Shown here: piece after piece, positions 15,536 through 24,812 of the stretch
How the letters are laid out: the number at the start of each line of letters is the position of its first letter
Numbering within the stretch: position 1 is the stretch's first letter
Assembly: GCA_016722025.1 (NCBI GenBank)
Contig: JADKGZ010000004.1
Span: 310,001-374,000 of the forward strand
Direction of reading: 5' to 3'
Length of the DNA: 64,000 nucleotides
Origin: Acidimicrobiaceae bacterium
Lineage (GTDB): Bacteria > Actinomycetota > Acidimicrobiia > Acidimicrobiales > Ilumatobacteraceae
Notes under the pieces: generated by a model
Told to the model about the DNA's origin: nothing
The model's input: only the letters and a program-made list of their open reading frames with translations
Databases searched by the model: none
Made by a program: the position numbers and the translations under genes

Positions 15536-16948
15536 TCAGGTCTCGAACTCGGTGATCAACTCGCCGATGCTGGTGAACGTCTTGGCATCGGCGTCGTACT
15601 GCAGCACCTGCAGCGACTCGGCCAGGAACGGGTCGTCCTCGCCGAGCGACTTCAGCTCCACGCCGGGGCGGCCGAGGGCCGGGGTGTAGGTGAAGTTGCG
15701 GGCGGCATTGATGATCGAGGCCCGCGACAGGCCCTCGGGCGACTCCATCGCCTGCTTGATGACGGCCACCGTGTTCTCGGCCATCGCCCAACCTGCCGTG
15801 GCAGTCGAAGCGATGTCGGACTTGCCGATGCTGGCCATGTAGTCGACGTAGGTCACCACAGCCGGCACCGTGGCGTTGGCCGGGTCGGTGATGTCGATGA
15901 GGTTGTTCGACGTGTAGATGCCATCGGCAGCGGCACCGGCCGCCGAGAGGATGAGGCTGCTGGCACAGGTGTTGGTGATGAACGTGGCGGGTGTCCAGCC
16001 GCTGCTCTGCGCCTTCTTCTCGGCGAGGGCGCCGAGGAAGGTGACGCAACCGATGCCCAGCGGCACCGCCATGATCACGTCCGGGGCCTTGTCGGCGATG
16101 CTGGTGATCTGCGAGGCGGGCGGCGCGGTGTCGGTGGCCTCGATGGTCTGCTCGTCGACGATCTCCAGGCCGTACTCGCCGGCCAGTTCCTTGAACGCGT
16201 CGGCGTACACCTGGCCGAACTCGCTGTTCACGTAGAACAGTGCGACCGTGGCGCCGTCGGGGTACAGCTCGGCGATCTGCTTGGCGTACACCTTCGACTC
16301 GGTGCCATAGGGCACCAGCTGACCGGTGGTCCACGGGTACTCGGTGACCTTGCCCCACTCGGGTGAGCCGGTGAGGTTGTTCAGCTGCGGGATGCACTCC
16401 TCGTTGAGGGTGTCGCGCACGGCGAGGTTGTTCGGCGAACCGATGATGCCGGAGAACACCTGCACTCCGTTGTCGATGCCCTTGGAGACGGCGCCGGGTG
16501 TGAGGTCCTTGGAGTACTGGTCGTCTTCCACGCTGGCCTCGATGGTGATGTCGCCCAGCAGACCCTGCTCGTTGGCGTAGTCCATGTACGCCAGCCAGCC
16601 GTCCTTGACCGGAGCGAAGGCCTCGTCGGCCGACGAGTCGCCGGTGAGCGGCATGACCGAACCGATCTTGATGGTGCCTTCGATGATCTCCTCCGCGGCG
16701 GCCGGATCGATGCAGTCATCGGTGTTGACAGCCCAACCGGCTGCGGCCGGCTCGGTGGTCTCGACCACCGTCTCCGCCGTGGTGTCGCCGGTGGTGGCCG
16801 CGGTGGTCTCGCCGGTGGTGGCCGCCGTGGTCTCGCCGGTGGTGGCCGCCGTGGTGCTGTCGGTGTTGTCGCTGTCGCTGCTACAGGCAGCGATGAGCAT
16901 CGTGCCGGCCGTGAGCACCGCCAGCAAACGTGCAGACTTGCGTCGCAT
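15536..16948 (-). CDS. livK: Branched-chain amino-acid ABC transporter, substrate-binding lipoprotein
   Basis: A 470-residue periplasmic-binding-type lipoprotein. The signal peptide ends in the lipobox LIAAC, followed by a Ser/Thr linker with 8-residue TTAATTGE-type repeats (about 25-55). The type I binding fold begins at IKIGSVMPLTGDSS and includes QITSIADKAPDVIM and the C-terminal domain. It should capture amino acids (or related amides) for the LivHMGF transporter. I chose 16948 because AGGAGA lies 6 bases upstream; an ATG at 16963 would add five residues. It is the last gene of the operon, 36 bases after livM. The ligand cannot be named from sequence alone. Confidence 0.93.
   Translation of the reverse strand: MRRKSARLLAVLTAGTMLIAACSSDSDNTDSTTAATTGETTAATTGETTAATTGDTTAETVVETTEPAAAGWAVNTDDCIDPAAAEEIIEGTIKIGSVMPLTGDSSADEAFAPVKDGWLAYMDYANEQGLLGDITIEASVEDDQYSKDLTPGAVSKGIDNGVQVFSGIIGSPNNLAVRDTLNEECIPQLNNLTGSPEWGKVTEYPWTTGQLVPYGTESKVYAKQIAELYPDGATVALFYVNSEFGQVYADAFKELAGEYGLEIVDEQTIEATDTAPPASQITSIADKAPDVIMAVPLGIGCVTFLGALAEKKAQSSGWTPATFITNTCASSLILSAAGAAADGIYTSNNLIDITDPANATVPAVVTYVDYMASIGKSDIASTATAGWAMAENTVAVIKQAMESPEGLSRASIINAARNFTYTPALGRPGVELKSLGEDDPFLAESLQVLQYDADAKTFTSIGELITEFET
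16780..16851. repeat. three 24-bp coding repeats in livK linker
   Basis: A 24-bp unit occurs at 16780-16803, 16804-16827 and 16828-16851. On the minus strand it encodes the 8-residue TTAATTGE-type repeat of the lipoprotein linker. The units are nearly identical at DNA level, so copy number may vary between strains. Confidence 0.85.
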
Positions 16949-16984
16949 CGTGCATCTCCTCATGTCGTGTACGTCGTGTTGGTG

Positions 16985-18151
16985 TTACGCCGTGTGGGTT
17001 TCATCGACCGCTGCCGGGGCAGCGGCCATCACGGAGATGGTAGTCGTGCCGGCCGGCTTGGGCACCACTCTGCAGAGGCGCACCGAGTGCTGCCGCCAGA
17101 GGCCGACCAGGCCCAGCGGTGCAACGAACATCAGCAGGATGAGCGCGATTGCAAAGAGGCCACCGCCGGGCGCCGTCTTCGACCAGCCGAAGAACGGGCG
17201 GAACAGGGCCGGAATCGCGTCGGGCTCGGTCCAGCCGCCCGTTCGCTCGATGATGAACTGGTAGACGGCGGCACCGATGATCGGCCCCCAGAGCGAGCCC
17301 GCACCACCGACCACCATGATCACCAGGAACGTGATGGAGCCCGCCACCGTCAGCAACTGCGTGTCGGCGGTGACCGTGCCGGTGCGAATCGCCGACAGGC
17401 TGCCGGGCAGGGCGCACATCGCCGCCGACAGGCCGAACACGATGCCCTTGGTGACCGGCAGGTTGACGCCCATCACTGCGGCCGCCGTGCTGTTGTCGCG
17501 GATCGCGACCAACGAACGGCCGACGCGACTCTTCACCACGCCGCGGCAGATGAGGTACACGACGAGCACGATGATCGCGCCGACCCAGAAGTAGAAGGGC
17601 TTCACGTTCTGCCCACGCAGGTTGCCCCACGGGTTCCAGCCGAAGATCTCGTAGGTGGGGTTGTCCTTGGTGAACTTGAAGCCCGTGTCGTTGATGCCCT
17701 TGGCGCCGCCGGTGAGCCAGGAGAGCTTCTTCCACTTGATGAACTGCGGGAACACCATGCCCAGTGCCAAGGTGACGAGCGCCAGGTACACGCCCTTGAT
17801 GCGCAGGGCGGGCAGCGAGACCAGCACACCGACCACGAACGCCAACACGAACGCGACCGGCAGCGTGTGGAAGGGGCTCCAACCCCAACGGGTGACCATC
17901 ACCGCCGTGGTGTAGGTACCGATACCGAAGAACGCCGAGTGGCCGAGCGAGATCTGGCCGGCGTAGCCGAGCAGCAGGTTCAGCGACAGCGCTGCGGCCA
18001 TCAGCGTGAACGCCGTGGTGCACACCTCGATCAGGCTGTCGCTGCCGCGGGTGGGGACCCAGAGCATGAGTGCTGCCAGCACGGCAGCGACGGCCAGCCT
18101 CATCGCCCAACTGGCTGCACCGCCGGACTTGATGGTGAACAGCGACTTCAT
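16985..18151 (-). CDS. livM: Branched-chain amino-acid ABC transporter permease LivM
   Basis: A 388-residue integral membrane permease. The LivM family pattern is visible: LSLNLLLGYAGQISLGHSAFFGIGTYTT in the middle, and SRVGRSLVAIRDN, the cytoplasmic coupling loop that contacts the ATPases. About ten hydrophobic helices can be counted, and the C-terminal tail is longer than usual. ATG at 18151 overlaps the livH stop by four bases. It forms the membrane pore with LivH. Confidence 0.94.
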   Translation of the reverse strand: MKSLFTIKSGGAASWAMRLAVAAVLAALMLWVPTRGSDSLIEVCTTAFTLMAAALSLNLLLGYAGQISLGHSAFFGIGTYTTAVMVTRWGWSPFHTLPVAFVLAFVVGVLVSLPALRIKGVYLALVTLALGMVFPQFIKWKKLSWLTGGAKGINDTGFKFTKDNPTYEIFGWNPWGNLRGQNVKPFYFWVGAIIVLVVYLICRGVVKSRVGRSLVAIRDNSTAAAVMGVNLPVTKGIVFGLSAAMCALPGSLSAIRTGTVTADTQLLTVAGSITFLVIMVVGGAGSLWGPIIGAAVYQFIIERTGGWTEPDAIPALFRPFFGWSKTAPGGGLFAIALILLMFVAPLGLVGLWRQHSVRLCRVVPKPAGTTTISVMAAAPAAVDETHTA

Positions 18152-19071
18152 ACCCGTTCCACCTTCGCGGTTCCGAACAGGCCGGATGGCTTCACGAGCA
18201 GCACGGCGACGATGACCAGGAACGACACCCCGACCTTCATCTCCTGGCCCACCCATTCCACGTACCCGGCGGTGAGGTTCTGGATCACGCCGATCGCGAG
18301 ACCGCCGACGACTGCGCCGAGCGGGCTGTCGAAGCCGCCGAGCGTTGCCGCTGCCGAGGCGTAGATGAACACGGAGAACATCAGGCTCTGCGACACGCTC
18401 TGGGCGTTGCCGGCAGTGACCACACCACCGAGCGCGCCGATGGCGGCGGCGATGCGCCAGCTGAGCATCAGCACCGTGTTGGTTCGAATGCCCACCAGCT
18501 TGGCGCTGTCGGCGTTCGAGGCGACCGCTCGCATGGCCAGCCCGAGCTTGGTGCGGTTGAACACGAAGAACAGCACCGCCGAGAGCACCAGCACCAGGCC
18601 GATCGTGCCCAGCGACTTGATGGTGATCTCGGCGCCGAAGATGCTGACGAAGTCAGTGTCGGCGCTGGGGAACAGGCTGGGGTAGCTGATCTGCTTGCTG
18701 CCGACGCCGGTGTTGGGTAGCTGCTGGCCACCCCAGATGGCTCCATCGAGCCAGTTGAGGAACTGGAAGAGACCGATCGTCACGATGAACACTGCGAAGG
18801 CCGATTTCCTCGCAACCGGCCGCACCAGTGCCACCTCGGCCGTGGCGCCCACGAGGAAGCCGACGCCCATGCCCATCACCACGGCGATACCGATCGGGAT
18901 GCCCCACTCGCCGAACTGGTAGACGGCGTAGGCACAGAACAGCGCCATCTCTCCGTGGGCGAAGTTGAGGTGACCGGTACCGCGATAGATGATGACGAGA
19001 CCCAACGCGAGGAGCGCGTAGACACTGCCCTCGCTGAGCCCATCGACGGTTCGCTGTAAGAAAAGTTCCAT
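18148..19071 (-). CDS. livH: Branched-chain amino-acid ABC transporter permease LivH
   Basis: A 307-residue permease with eight or more hydrophobic helices. The family start LSEGSVYALLALGLVIIYR and GHLNFAHGEMALF are present. TKLGLAMRAVASN is the ATPase-coupling loop, and GGFDSPLGAVVGG lies near the C-terminus. The start overlaps the livF stop by one base and the stop overlaps livM by four, so translation is coupled. Confidence 0.95.
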   Translation of the reverse strand: MELFLQRTVDGLSEGSVYALLALGLVIIYRGTGHLNFAHGEMALFCAYAVYQFGEWGIPIGIAVVMGMGVGFLVGATAEVALVRPVARKSAFAVFIVTIGLFQFLNWLDGAIWGGQQLPNTGVGSKQISYPSLFPSADTDFVSIFGAEITIKSLGTIGLVLVLSAVLFFVFNRTKLGLAMRAVASNADSAKLVGIRTNTVLMLSWRIAAAIGALGGVVTAGNAQSVSQSLMFSVFIYASAAATLGGFDSPLGAVVGGLAIGVIQNLTAGYVEWVGQEMKVGVSFLVIVAVLLVKPSGLFGTAKVERV

Positions 19072-19784
19072 CAGAACCCCAGGTAAGCCTTTCGGATGGA
19101 GTCATCGGCGCTGAGCTCGGCGGCGCTGCCGCTGGCGACGATGCGGCCGGTTTCGAGCAGGTACACCCGGTCGGCCATGTGCATGGCGAGGTTCGCGTTC
19201 TGCTCGACGAGCAGCACCGAGAGCCCTTCCTCCTTGTTCAGCCGTTCCAGCACCTGGAACAGCTCCTGAGTGATGAGCGGCGCCAGCCCCATGCTGGGTT
19301 CATCGCACAGCAGCAGCTTGGGCCGGCTCATCAGGGCGCGGGCGATGGCCAGCATCTGCTGCTCGCCGCCGCTCAGGCTTCCGGCGCGCTGCGAACGACG
19401 CTCGGCCAGGCGAGGGAACACCTCGAACCAGCGCAGGGCATCGGCGCCGATCTTGCCGCCGCCGTCGCGCCGCACGAAGGCGCCAACCTTGAGGTTGTCC
19501 TCGACCGACAGTTCGGGGAACGTGCCGCGCCCTTGTGGCACCTGGGCGATGCCGGCTCGAACGATGGCATCGGGAGCCGACTTGTGCACGTCGTGGCCCT
19601 CGAACTCGACGCTGCCCGCGCGCGGAATGGTGCCGCTGATGGCACGCATCGTCGTGGTCTTGCCGGCCCCGTTGGCGCCGAGGATCACGACGATCTCGCC
19701 TTCGGCGACCTCCAGATCGAGCCCGTGCAGCACGGTGACGGGGCCGTAACCGGCGGTGAGGCCACGAGTGCGCAAGAGCGTCAT
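19071..19784 (-). CDS. livF: Branched-chain amino-acid ABC transporter ATP-binding protein LivF
   Basis: A 237-residue ABC ATPase. Walker A is GANGAGKT, the signature is LSGGEQQML, Walker B is LLLCDEPSMGLAP and the switch residue is in VLLVEQN. Order and size match LivF, which hydrolyses ATP at the inner face to drive uptake. Its ATG at 19784 overlaps the livG stop by four bases. Confidence 0.95.
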   Translation of the reverse strand: MTLLRTRGLTAGYGPVTVLHGLDLEVAEGEIVVILGANGAGKTTTMRAISGTIPRAGSVEFEGHDVHKSAPDAIVRAGIAQVPQGRGTFPELSVEDNLKVGAFVRRDGGGKIGADALRWFEVFPRLAERRSQRAGSLSGGEQQMLAIARALMSRPKLLLCDEPSMGLAPLITQELFQVLERLNKEEGLSVLLVEQNANLAMHMADRVYLLETGRIVASGSAAELSADDSIRKAYLGF

Positions 19785-20542
19785 GTCGTTGTCCCCAGGT
19801 ACGCCTCGATGACCTTCTCGTTGTTCTGCACCTCCGAGGGCGTGCCCTCGGCGATCTTGCGACCGAACTCCATCACGACGACCCGATCACTGATGCTCAT
19901 CACCATCGACATGTGGTGCTCGACCAGCAGCACCGTGAGGTTGAACTGATCGCGGATGGTGCTGATGGTGTGGCCCAGCTCGTCGACCTCACCGTGCGGG
20001 AGGCCCGCAGCAGGTTCGTCGAGCAGGAGGAACGACGGGCGGGCGGCGAGGGCGCGGGCGATCTCGAGCCGCTTGAGGGTTCCGAAGGGCAGGCCTGCGG
20101 CCGGCACGAACGCAAGGTGACCGAGGCCGAGCTCGTGCAGCAGGTCGCCGGCATCGTCGCGGGTGCGGCGATTGTCGCCTGCGGCGCTGATGCGGCTGAT
20201 GGCCTTGCCGAATCCGACGCGGCCTTGGCTGTGGGCCCCGACCATCACGTTCTCGAGCAGGGTCATGGTGGGGAACAACGCCAGATTCTGGAAGGTGCGG
20301 GCGATGCCCAACCGAGCGATGGCATGAGCAGGCACGGTGAGCAGCTCTTCACCACGGAATCGCACCGAACCGAGCGTCGGTTGATAGATGCGGCTCACCA
20401 CGTTGAACATCGTGGTCTTGCCGGCGCCGTTCGGCCCGATGAGGCCACAGATGTGGCCCTCCTCGATGCTGAACGACAAACCGTCGAGCGCCACGATGCC
20501 TCCGAAACGCATCGTCACGTCTTCTACGTCGAGCAACGTCAC
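19781..20542 (-). CDS. livG: Branched-chain amino-acid ABC transporter ATP-binding protein LivG
   Basis: A 253-residue ABC ATPase and first gene of the livGFHMK operon. Walker A is GPNGAGKT, Walker B is FLLLDEPAAGLP and the switch His is in LLVEHHMSM. The signature region reads LPFGTLKRLEIARAL, a departure from LSxGQ that also occurs in this family. ARTFQNLALFPTMTLLENV is typical of LivG. Translation should start at GTG 20542, which follows GGAGGAGACAGG with good spacing. No amino-acid-responsive riboswitch is evident upstream. Confidence 0.95.
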   Translation of the reverse strand: MTLLDVEDVTMRFGGIVALDGLSFSIEEGHICGLIGPNGAGKTTMFNVVSRIYQPTLGSVRFRGEELLTVPAHAIARLGIARTFQNLALFPTMTLLENVMVGAHSQGRVGFGKAISRISAAGDNRRTRDDAGDLLHELGLGHLAFVPAAGLPFGTLKRLEIARALAARPSFLLLDEPAAGLPHGEVDELGHTISTIRDQFNLTVLLVEHHMSMVMSISDRVVVMEFGRKIAEGTPSEVQNNEKVIEAYLGTTT

Positions 20543-20661
20543 GCTGACCTGTCTCCTCCCCCAGATGAAGTGCGCTCACCGTAGCCGAACGTTGCCACTG
20601 TGACAAACGTCTCGTCCGCATTCTTTCGTGTACCCGCCCGGCCCGTTGCCAGAATGCTCGC

Positions 20662-21711
20662 GTGCTCGCCGTCATCCCCACGTTCTCCCTCGCCGAGTGG
20701 CGTGCCGCCTCCGACGAACAGGTCGTCGCCGACCACTTGCTCGCCATGTGCCACGGCGTCGGCTTCTTCTACCTCACCGACCATGGGGTGCCGCACGCGT
20801 TCCTGCACGACTACTTTCGGCAGCTCGAACAGTTCTTCGCGCTGCCGGAAGCGACGAAAGCGCAGATCGACAAGCGCAACTCTGCGCACTTTCGCGGGTG
20901 GGAGCGTGTGGGCGCCGAGCTCACCAACAACCGCGTCGACCATCGCGAGCAGCTCGACGTGAGCACCGAGCACTCTCCGCACCCGGCCGACGCCGAGCCC
21001 GCGTACCTGCGGCTCGACGGGCCGAACCAGTGGCTGCCCGAGCACGAGCTCCCGGGCTTCCACGCCGCGGTCGACGAGTTCTTCGCCCACATGGGTGCCG
21101 TTGCCTGGGAGCTGATGGAGGTCATGTCGGTCGGCCTCGGGCTCCCTCGCCACCACCTGCGCGAGCGCTTCGGCGAGCGACCGTTGTCGTTCGTGAAGCT
21201 CATCAGCTACCCGCGCACACCACCCGGCGAGGCAGGGGTCAACGCCCACAACGACGCCGGCTTCCTCACGCTGCTGCTGCAGCACGGTGTGGGCGGCCTG
21301 CAGGCGCTGGCCCCCGACGGTGAGTGGCTCGACATCGACCCACCGCCTGGCGCCATCATCGTCAACATCGGCGAGATGTTGCAGGCGATGACGGGCAACT
21401 ACTTCGTCGCCTGCACACATCGGGTCATCGCCACCGAGCCGAGGTTCTCCAGCGCGTACTTCCACGGCCCCGATCTCCGCACGTCACTGGCGCCGCTGGC
21501 GCTGCCGGCGCGGTTCGCGGAGGCCGTCGCCAACAGCCCACGGCATCGATCCGCCGGCTTCATGGCCAAGCGTGACGAACTGCTCGACGGCCGCGACGAC
21601 ATCGCCAGCGAGAGCGCCGCCGTGTTCGGCCAACAGATGTGGAACTACTACGTACGCAGCTACCCCGACGTGGTCGAGAAGCACTACCCGGGCACCACAC
21701 AGCCCGCGTAG
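20662..21711 (+). CDS. 2-oxoglutarate/Fe(II)-dependent dioxygenase, isopenicillin N synthase family
   Basis: A 349-residue non-haem iron oxygenase. The N-terminal DIOX_N region (GVGFFYLTDHGVP, about 32-44) precedes the double-stranded beta-helix with HNDAGFLTLL (Fe-binding H and D), the distal His in ACTHRVI, and RFSSAYF, the Arg-x-Ser that binds 2-oxoglutarate. Such enzymes hydroxylate or ring-close small molecules; the substrate is not deducible. The GTG at 20662 is preceded by CAGAAT, a possible -10 for a leaderless start. It stands alone, divergent from livG. Confidence 0.9.
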   Translation: MLAVIPTFSLAEWRAASDEQVVADHLLAMCHGVGFFYLTDHGVPHAFLHDYFRQLEQFFALPEATKAQIDKRNSAHFRGWERVGAELTNNRVDHREQLDVSTEHSPHPADAEPAYLRLDGPNQWLPEHELPGFHAAVDEFFAHMGAVAWELMEVMSVGLGLPRHHLRERFGERPLSFVKLISYPRTPPGEAGVNAHNDAGFLTLLLQHGVGGLQALAPDGEWLDIDPPPGAIIVNIGEMLQAMTGNYFVACTHRVIATEPRFSSAYFHGPDLRTSLAPLALPARFAEAVANSPRHRSAGFMAKRDELLDGRDDIASESAAVFGQQMWNYYVRSYPDVVEKHYPGTTQPA

Positions 21712-21717
21712 AACGAG

Positions 21718-22170
21718 TCACCGACCACCCAGGAGCGTCGCGAGTGCTTCGAACGGTTGACCACGCTGAGCATCCACCACCACGCCGGTGGTGTCGGCGA
21801 AGGAGAAGTGCAGGCGGCGACCCAATCCGGCACTCCGGCTCCCGGTGAGTCGGATGTCGCTGAGGGCGTAGCTGACACGGATCTCCGTGAATCGCAGCCC
21901 GTTCGACGGGATGACTGCGACTCGCCGATCGGTGATGGCCATCACGCACGGACCCGACGGGAACGTCGCTGCCGTGCCCCCTTCGAGCCGACCACTCTCG
22001 GCGGCCTTTCGGGAGAGCCCGAGCGTCCGTGTTCGAGGCAGCACGGCAACGGCCACCGAGCCGATGCCGTACGTGTGTCGTGGCTCGACCAGCACTGCGG
22101 CGGCCACCACCTCTCCGCACTCGAACAGTGCCGACGCGCGACTCTGCACCCGTCTCGTGATGTCCGCCAT
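21718..22170 (-). CDS. Hypothetical protein
   Basis: I do not recognise this 150-residue protein. It has no signal peptide or long hydrophobic helix. An N-terminal helical stretch contains SRASALFECGEVVAAAVLVEP. The rest looks beta-rich, with VMAITDRRVAVIPSNG followed by LSDIRLTG and HFSFADTTGVVVDA. The DRR...P and later strand pattern resembles a PH/GRAM-type fold, which is only a guess. It follows the small lipoprotein gene by 10 bases and is probably co-transcribed with it. Confidence 0.6.
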   Translation of the reverse strand: MADITRRVQSRASALFECGEVVAAAVLVEPRHTYGIGSVAVAVLPRTRTLGLSRKAAESGRLEGGTAATFPSGPCVMAITDRRVAVIPSNGLRFTEIRVSYALSDIRLTGSRSAGLGRRLHFSFADTTGVVVDAQRGQPFEALATLLGGR

Positions 22171-22180
22171 GGCCACCAGT

Positions 22181-22615
22181 TCAGCACACCCAGTTGTAGG
22201 TCTGCTCCTCATCGGTCAGCCAGACCACGCGGCCGCTGTCGGATTGGAAGCGCGCGTTGCCGTCGATGTACACGATCATCGTTCCCACGTCGTCGCCGGG
22301 CCCCGGTGCGACGACGCGGAGGAGGCCCGATGCCGTCGCGACGGCATCCTCGACCGGGTAGCGCGCCAGATCGATTTCGGCCATGCGCTCGGGCAGCACC
22401 GGATAGAAGATCGTGCCATCGACGTCGACCGTCTCGTTGCCGCACGCGCCGTAGTACTCGAACGCCGGCAGCACTGCCGCGATCTCGATCGAGCCGGGCG
22501 TCGCGTCGGCCGTGCTGGGGGTGCCGCCAGCCTGGTTGTCGGACCCGCAACCTCCCACCAGGGCGGCAGCGGCGAGGCAGACGGAAAGAGACAACAGAAC
22601 AATGGGTGAGCGCAT
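22181..22615 (-). CDS. Small putative lipoprotein
   Basis: A 144-residue protein with a signal peptide ending LVGGC, a lipobox that predicts export and lipid attachment. The mature part is acidic. It holds two Cys besides the anchor, in YYGACGNE and at the C-terminus (YNWVC), which could form a disulfide. I chose the ATG at 22615 because the signal peptide begins there; the upstream extension is arginine-rich and unlikely. No domain is recognisable. It lies upstream of the hypothetical gene at 21718. Confidence 0.72.
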   Translation of the reverse strand: MRSPIVLLSLSVCLAAAALVGGCGSDNQAGGTPSTADATPGSIEIAAVLPAFEYYGACGNETVDVDGTIFYPVLPERMAEIDLARYPVEDAVATASGLLRVVAPGPGDDVGTMIVYIDGNARFQSDSGRVVWLTDEEQTYNWVC

Positions 22616-22682
22616 GAATCCTCGACGTGTTCGCAGGGCGGGCACCGGATCAGACGCCGCCGACGAGCCCGTGGTTCCCCGC

Positions 22683-23870
22683 TCAGCTCATCTGGTCGAT
22701 CACGGCCGTGGCGGCGTCGATGATGCGCTGCGCGCGCACGTCGCCGGCGAGGTTGGTGGCCATCTGGTTCATCACGTAGCCCACCGCCAGTTGCCGTTCC
22801 GGCTGCGCCATCCCCACCGAGCCGCCGAGGCCAGGATGACCGTACGAGCCCGGCCCGGCGAACATGCTGAACATGGAGCTGGTCATGAAGCCCATGCCGA
22901 ACGAGGTGGGGATGATGAGGCAGGCATCGGCCTCGCCGGCCGGGGTGACCGTGGCGCGCGCGACCTCCCGCGTGGCGTCGTCGACCAGCTGCACACCATC
23001 CACCGGGCCCAACGTCGCGGCGTAGATCTTGGCCAGCGAAGCCGCATTGGTGATGCCGTTGAACGCAGGGAACTCGGCAGCGTGAATCGCCGGGCTGTTC
23101 AGCAACGTCTCGTCTGCCAAGGCCCCGTTCAGGCTGAGCGCGCGCCCGGCCCGGCTCTCCGGCCCGAGGAACATGTCGATCATCTGCTGCACTGCCGGGT
23201 CGGGGTTCGGCTCGCCGGCCATCCGGCCCACGAGTGGCGACACTCGCGGCTCGAGCGCCGCCGGTAGGCCGATGTAGAACTCGGCCCCGATGGGCGCGGC
23301 AACCTCGTCGTGCACGAACTTCCCGATGCTGCGGTGCGCCGGGTCGACACGGCGGACCAGTTCGCCGGCGAGGAACCCGAAGGTGACTGCGTGATAGCCG
23401 TGCGCTGTGCCGATGGGCCAGTCGGGCTTCGTGTCGGCAAGGCGCTCGGTGATGGTGGGCCAGTCGAGCGCCTCCTCGAGCGTGACCGGGCCTTCCACGC
23501 TGAACAGCCCGCACTGGTGACTGAGCAACTGCGCCACCGTGGCGTCGCCCTTGCCCTGCGCAGCGAACTCGGGCCAGTAGCGGCTCACCGGCTGGTCGTA
23601 CGCGAGCCAGCCGCGTTGCACGCAGATGGCAACGGCGATGGCAGTGATCCCCTTCGTCGTGCTGAAGACCAGTTGCAGCACATCGGCGTCGTACGGGCGG
23701 GAGTGCTCTTCGTCGAACCAGCCACCGGTGACGTCGACCACCAGTTGGCCACGGTGGTAGATGGTGGCACCGGCGCCGACGTCTTCACCCGATGACAGGT
23801 TCTGCTCGAAGGCTGCTCGAACCGCTTCCCAACCCGGTGCGACGAACCCTGACGTGTTGACTGCGCTCAT
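22683..23870 (-). CDS. Serine hydrolase, beta-lactamase family (EstB-like)
   Basis: A 395-residue beta-lactamase-fold esterase. SxxK is STTK in FSTTKGITA (about residue 80), followed by AQLLSHQCGL. The YHAVTFGFL segment holds the second-motif Tyr, and the third motif region is SYGHPGLGGSVG. There is no signal peptide. TACGTT ends 6 bases before the ATG at 23870, again a leaderless-type start. It belongs to the same broad family as 13415-14521 but the two are not close copies. The substrate is unknown; polyketide or acyl ester hydrolysis are common in the family. Confidence 0.87.
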   Translation of the reverse strand: MSAVNTSGFVAPGWEAVRAAFEQNLSSGEDVGAGATIYHRGQLVVDVTGGWFDEEHSRPYDADVLQLVFSTTKGITAIAVAICVQRGWLAYDQPVSRYWPEFAAQGKGDATVAQLLSHQCGLFSVEGPVTLEEALDWPTITERLADTKPDWPIGTAHGYHAVTFGFLAGELVRRVDPAHRSIGKFVHDEVAAPIGAEFYIGLPAALEPRVSPLVGRMAGEPNPDPAVQQMIDMFLGPESRAGRALSLNGALADETLLNSPAIHAAEFPAFNGITNAASLAKIYAATLGPVDGVQLVDDATREVARATVTPAGEADACLIIPTSFGMGFMTSSMFSMFAGPGSYGHPGLGGSVGMAQPERQLAVGYVMNQMATNLAGDVRAQRIIDAATAVIDQMS

Positions 23871-23945
23871 GGGTCGAACGTAACGCCCACCGGCCATCGC
23901 GGCGCATTCGTACCGGCCTCCGAGTGCCGGTTCACCCCGGCCGGT

Positions 23946-24767
23946 TCACTCGTACCAGTTCAGCGTGGCGCGCATGGTGGTGTCGAAGTCTTCGAAGCTC
24001 ATCGCCGCCTTCGTGGCGATGATCAGTTCGGCGTCGGCGCCCACCGGGTACCGCAGCGTGCCGGGCTGCTCGGTGGCCGCCTGGTAGATCACGTCAGCAA
24101 CCTGCTGCGCCGGCGCCGGTTCCCCGTTCACCAGCGAGCGCTGGGCGATGTGGAAGCGCTCTCGGCGCTGGAACTCGGCCGTGTCAGGTGTCATCGCTGC
24201 CGCCAGGAGGCCGTTGGCGCCGAGTTGAGTGGAGAACTGGCCGGGCTCCACCACGCGCACTCGGATGCCCTGCTGCGACAGCTCGAAGTGGAGGGCCTCG
24301 CTGATCGCCTCCACCGCGTGCTTGCTGGCGGCGTAGATGCCACCGTACGGCGTGCCCACCAGCCCGGCGACGGAGCCGACGTTGACGATCGTGCCGCCAC
24401 CGTTGGCCAGCATCGCCGGCACCACCGCACGCACGACCCTGACGACGCCGGTGATGTTGGTGTCGAGCTGCCGAGCCACTTCGTCGTCGGCCAACAGGTG
24501 GATCGGGCCGTAGACCTCGATGCCCGCGTTGTTGACCACGATGTCGATCGAGCCGGCATCCGCGAGCACGTGCTCGACCGCCGCGTTCACGCTGGTGCTG
24601 TCGGTGACGTCGAGCTCGAACTGGTGGATGTCGGCTCGCGCCGCAAGTGCTGCGGACTTCCCCGGCGTACGCATGGTGGCGTACACCCGGTGGCCGTGGT
24701 CCGCGAAGGTGAGGGCCGCCAACTCACCGAAACCCGAGCTGCACCCTGTGATGAGAACGTTCGACAT
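23946..24767 (-). CDS. SDR family oxidoreductase
   Basis: A 273-residue classical short-chain dehydrogenase. The nucleotide motif is TGCSSGFG (residues 7-14), followed by NNAGIEVYG, the catalytic Ser in VNVGSVAGL and YAASKHA with Tyr and Lys. TACCGT ends 8 bases before ATG 24767, and a matching TACCGT serves the divergent cyclase gene. The substrate is not predictable. Confidence 0.9.
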   Translation of the reverse strand: MSNVLITGCSSGFGELAALTFADHGHRVYATMRTPGKSAALAARADIHQFELDVTDSTSVNAAVEHVLADAGSIDIVVNNAGIEVYGPIHLLADDEVARQLDTNITGVVRVVRAVVPAMLANGGGTIVNVGSVAGLVGTPYGGIYAASKHAVEAISEALHFELSQQGIRVRVVEPGQFSTQLGANGLLAAAMTPDTAEFQRRERFHIAQRSLVNGEPAPAQQVADVIYQAATEQPGTLRYPVGADAELIIATKAAMSFEDFDTTMRATLNWYE

Positions 24768-24775
24768 GGGTGTCG

Positions 24776-24805
24776 ACGGTAGCTCACCTCCCGTCGCGCT
24801 ACCGT
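24776..24805. promoter_or_regulatory. divergent leaderless -10 hexamers
   Basis: TACCGT on the minus strand (24776-24781) serves the SDR gene, with 8 bases to its ATG. TACCGT on the plus strand (24800-24805) serves the adenylate cyclase, with 7 bases to its GTG. The two start sites are so close that the polymerases should compete. Confidence 0.55.
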
Positions 24806-24812
24806 CGCCGAA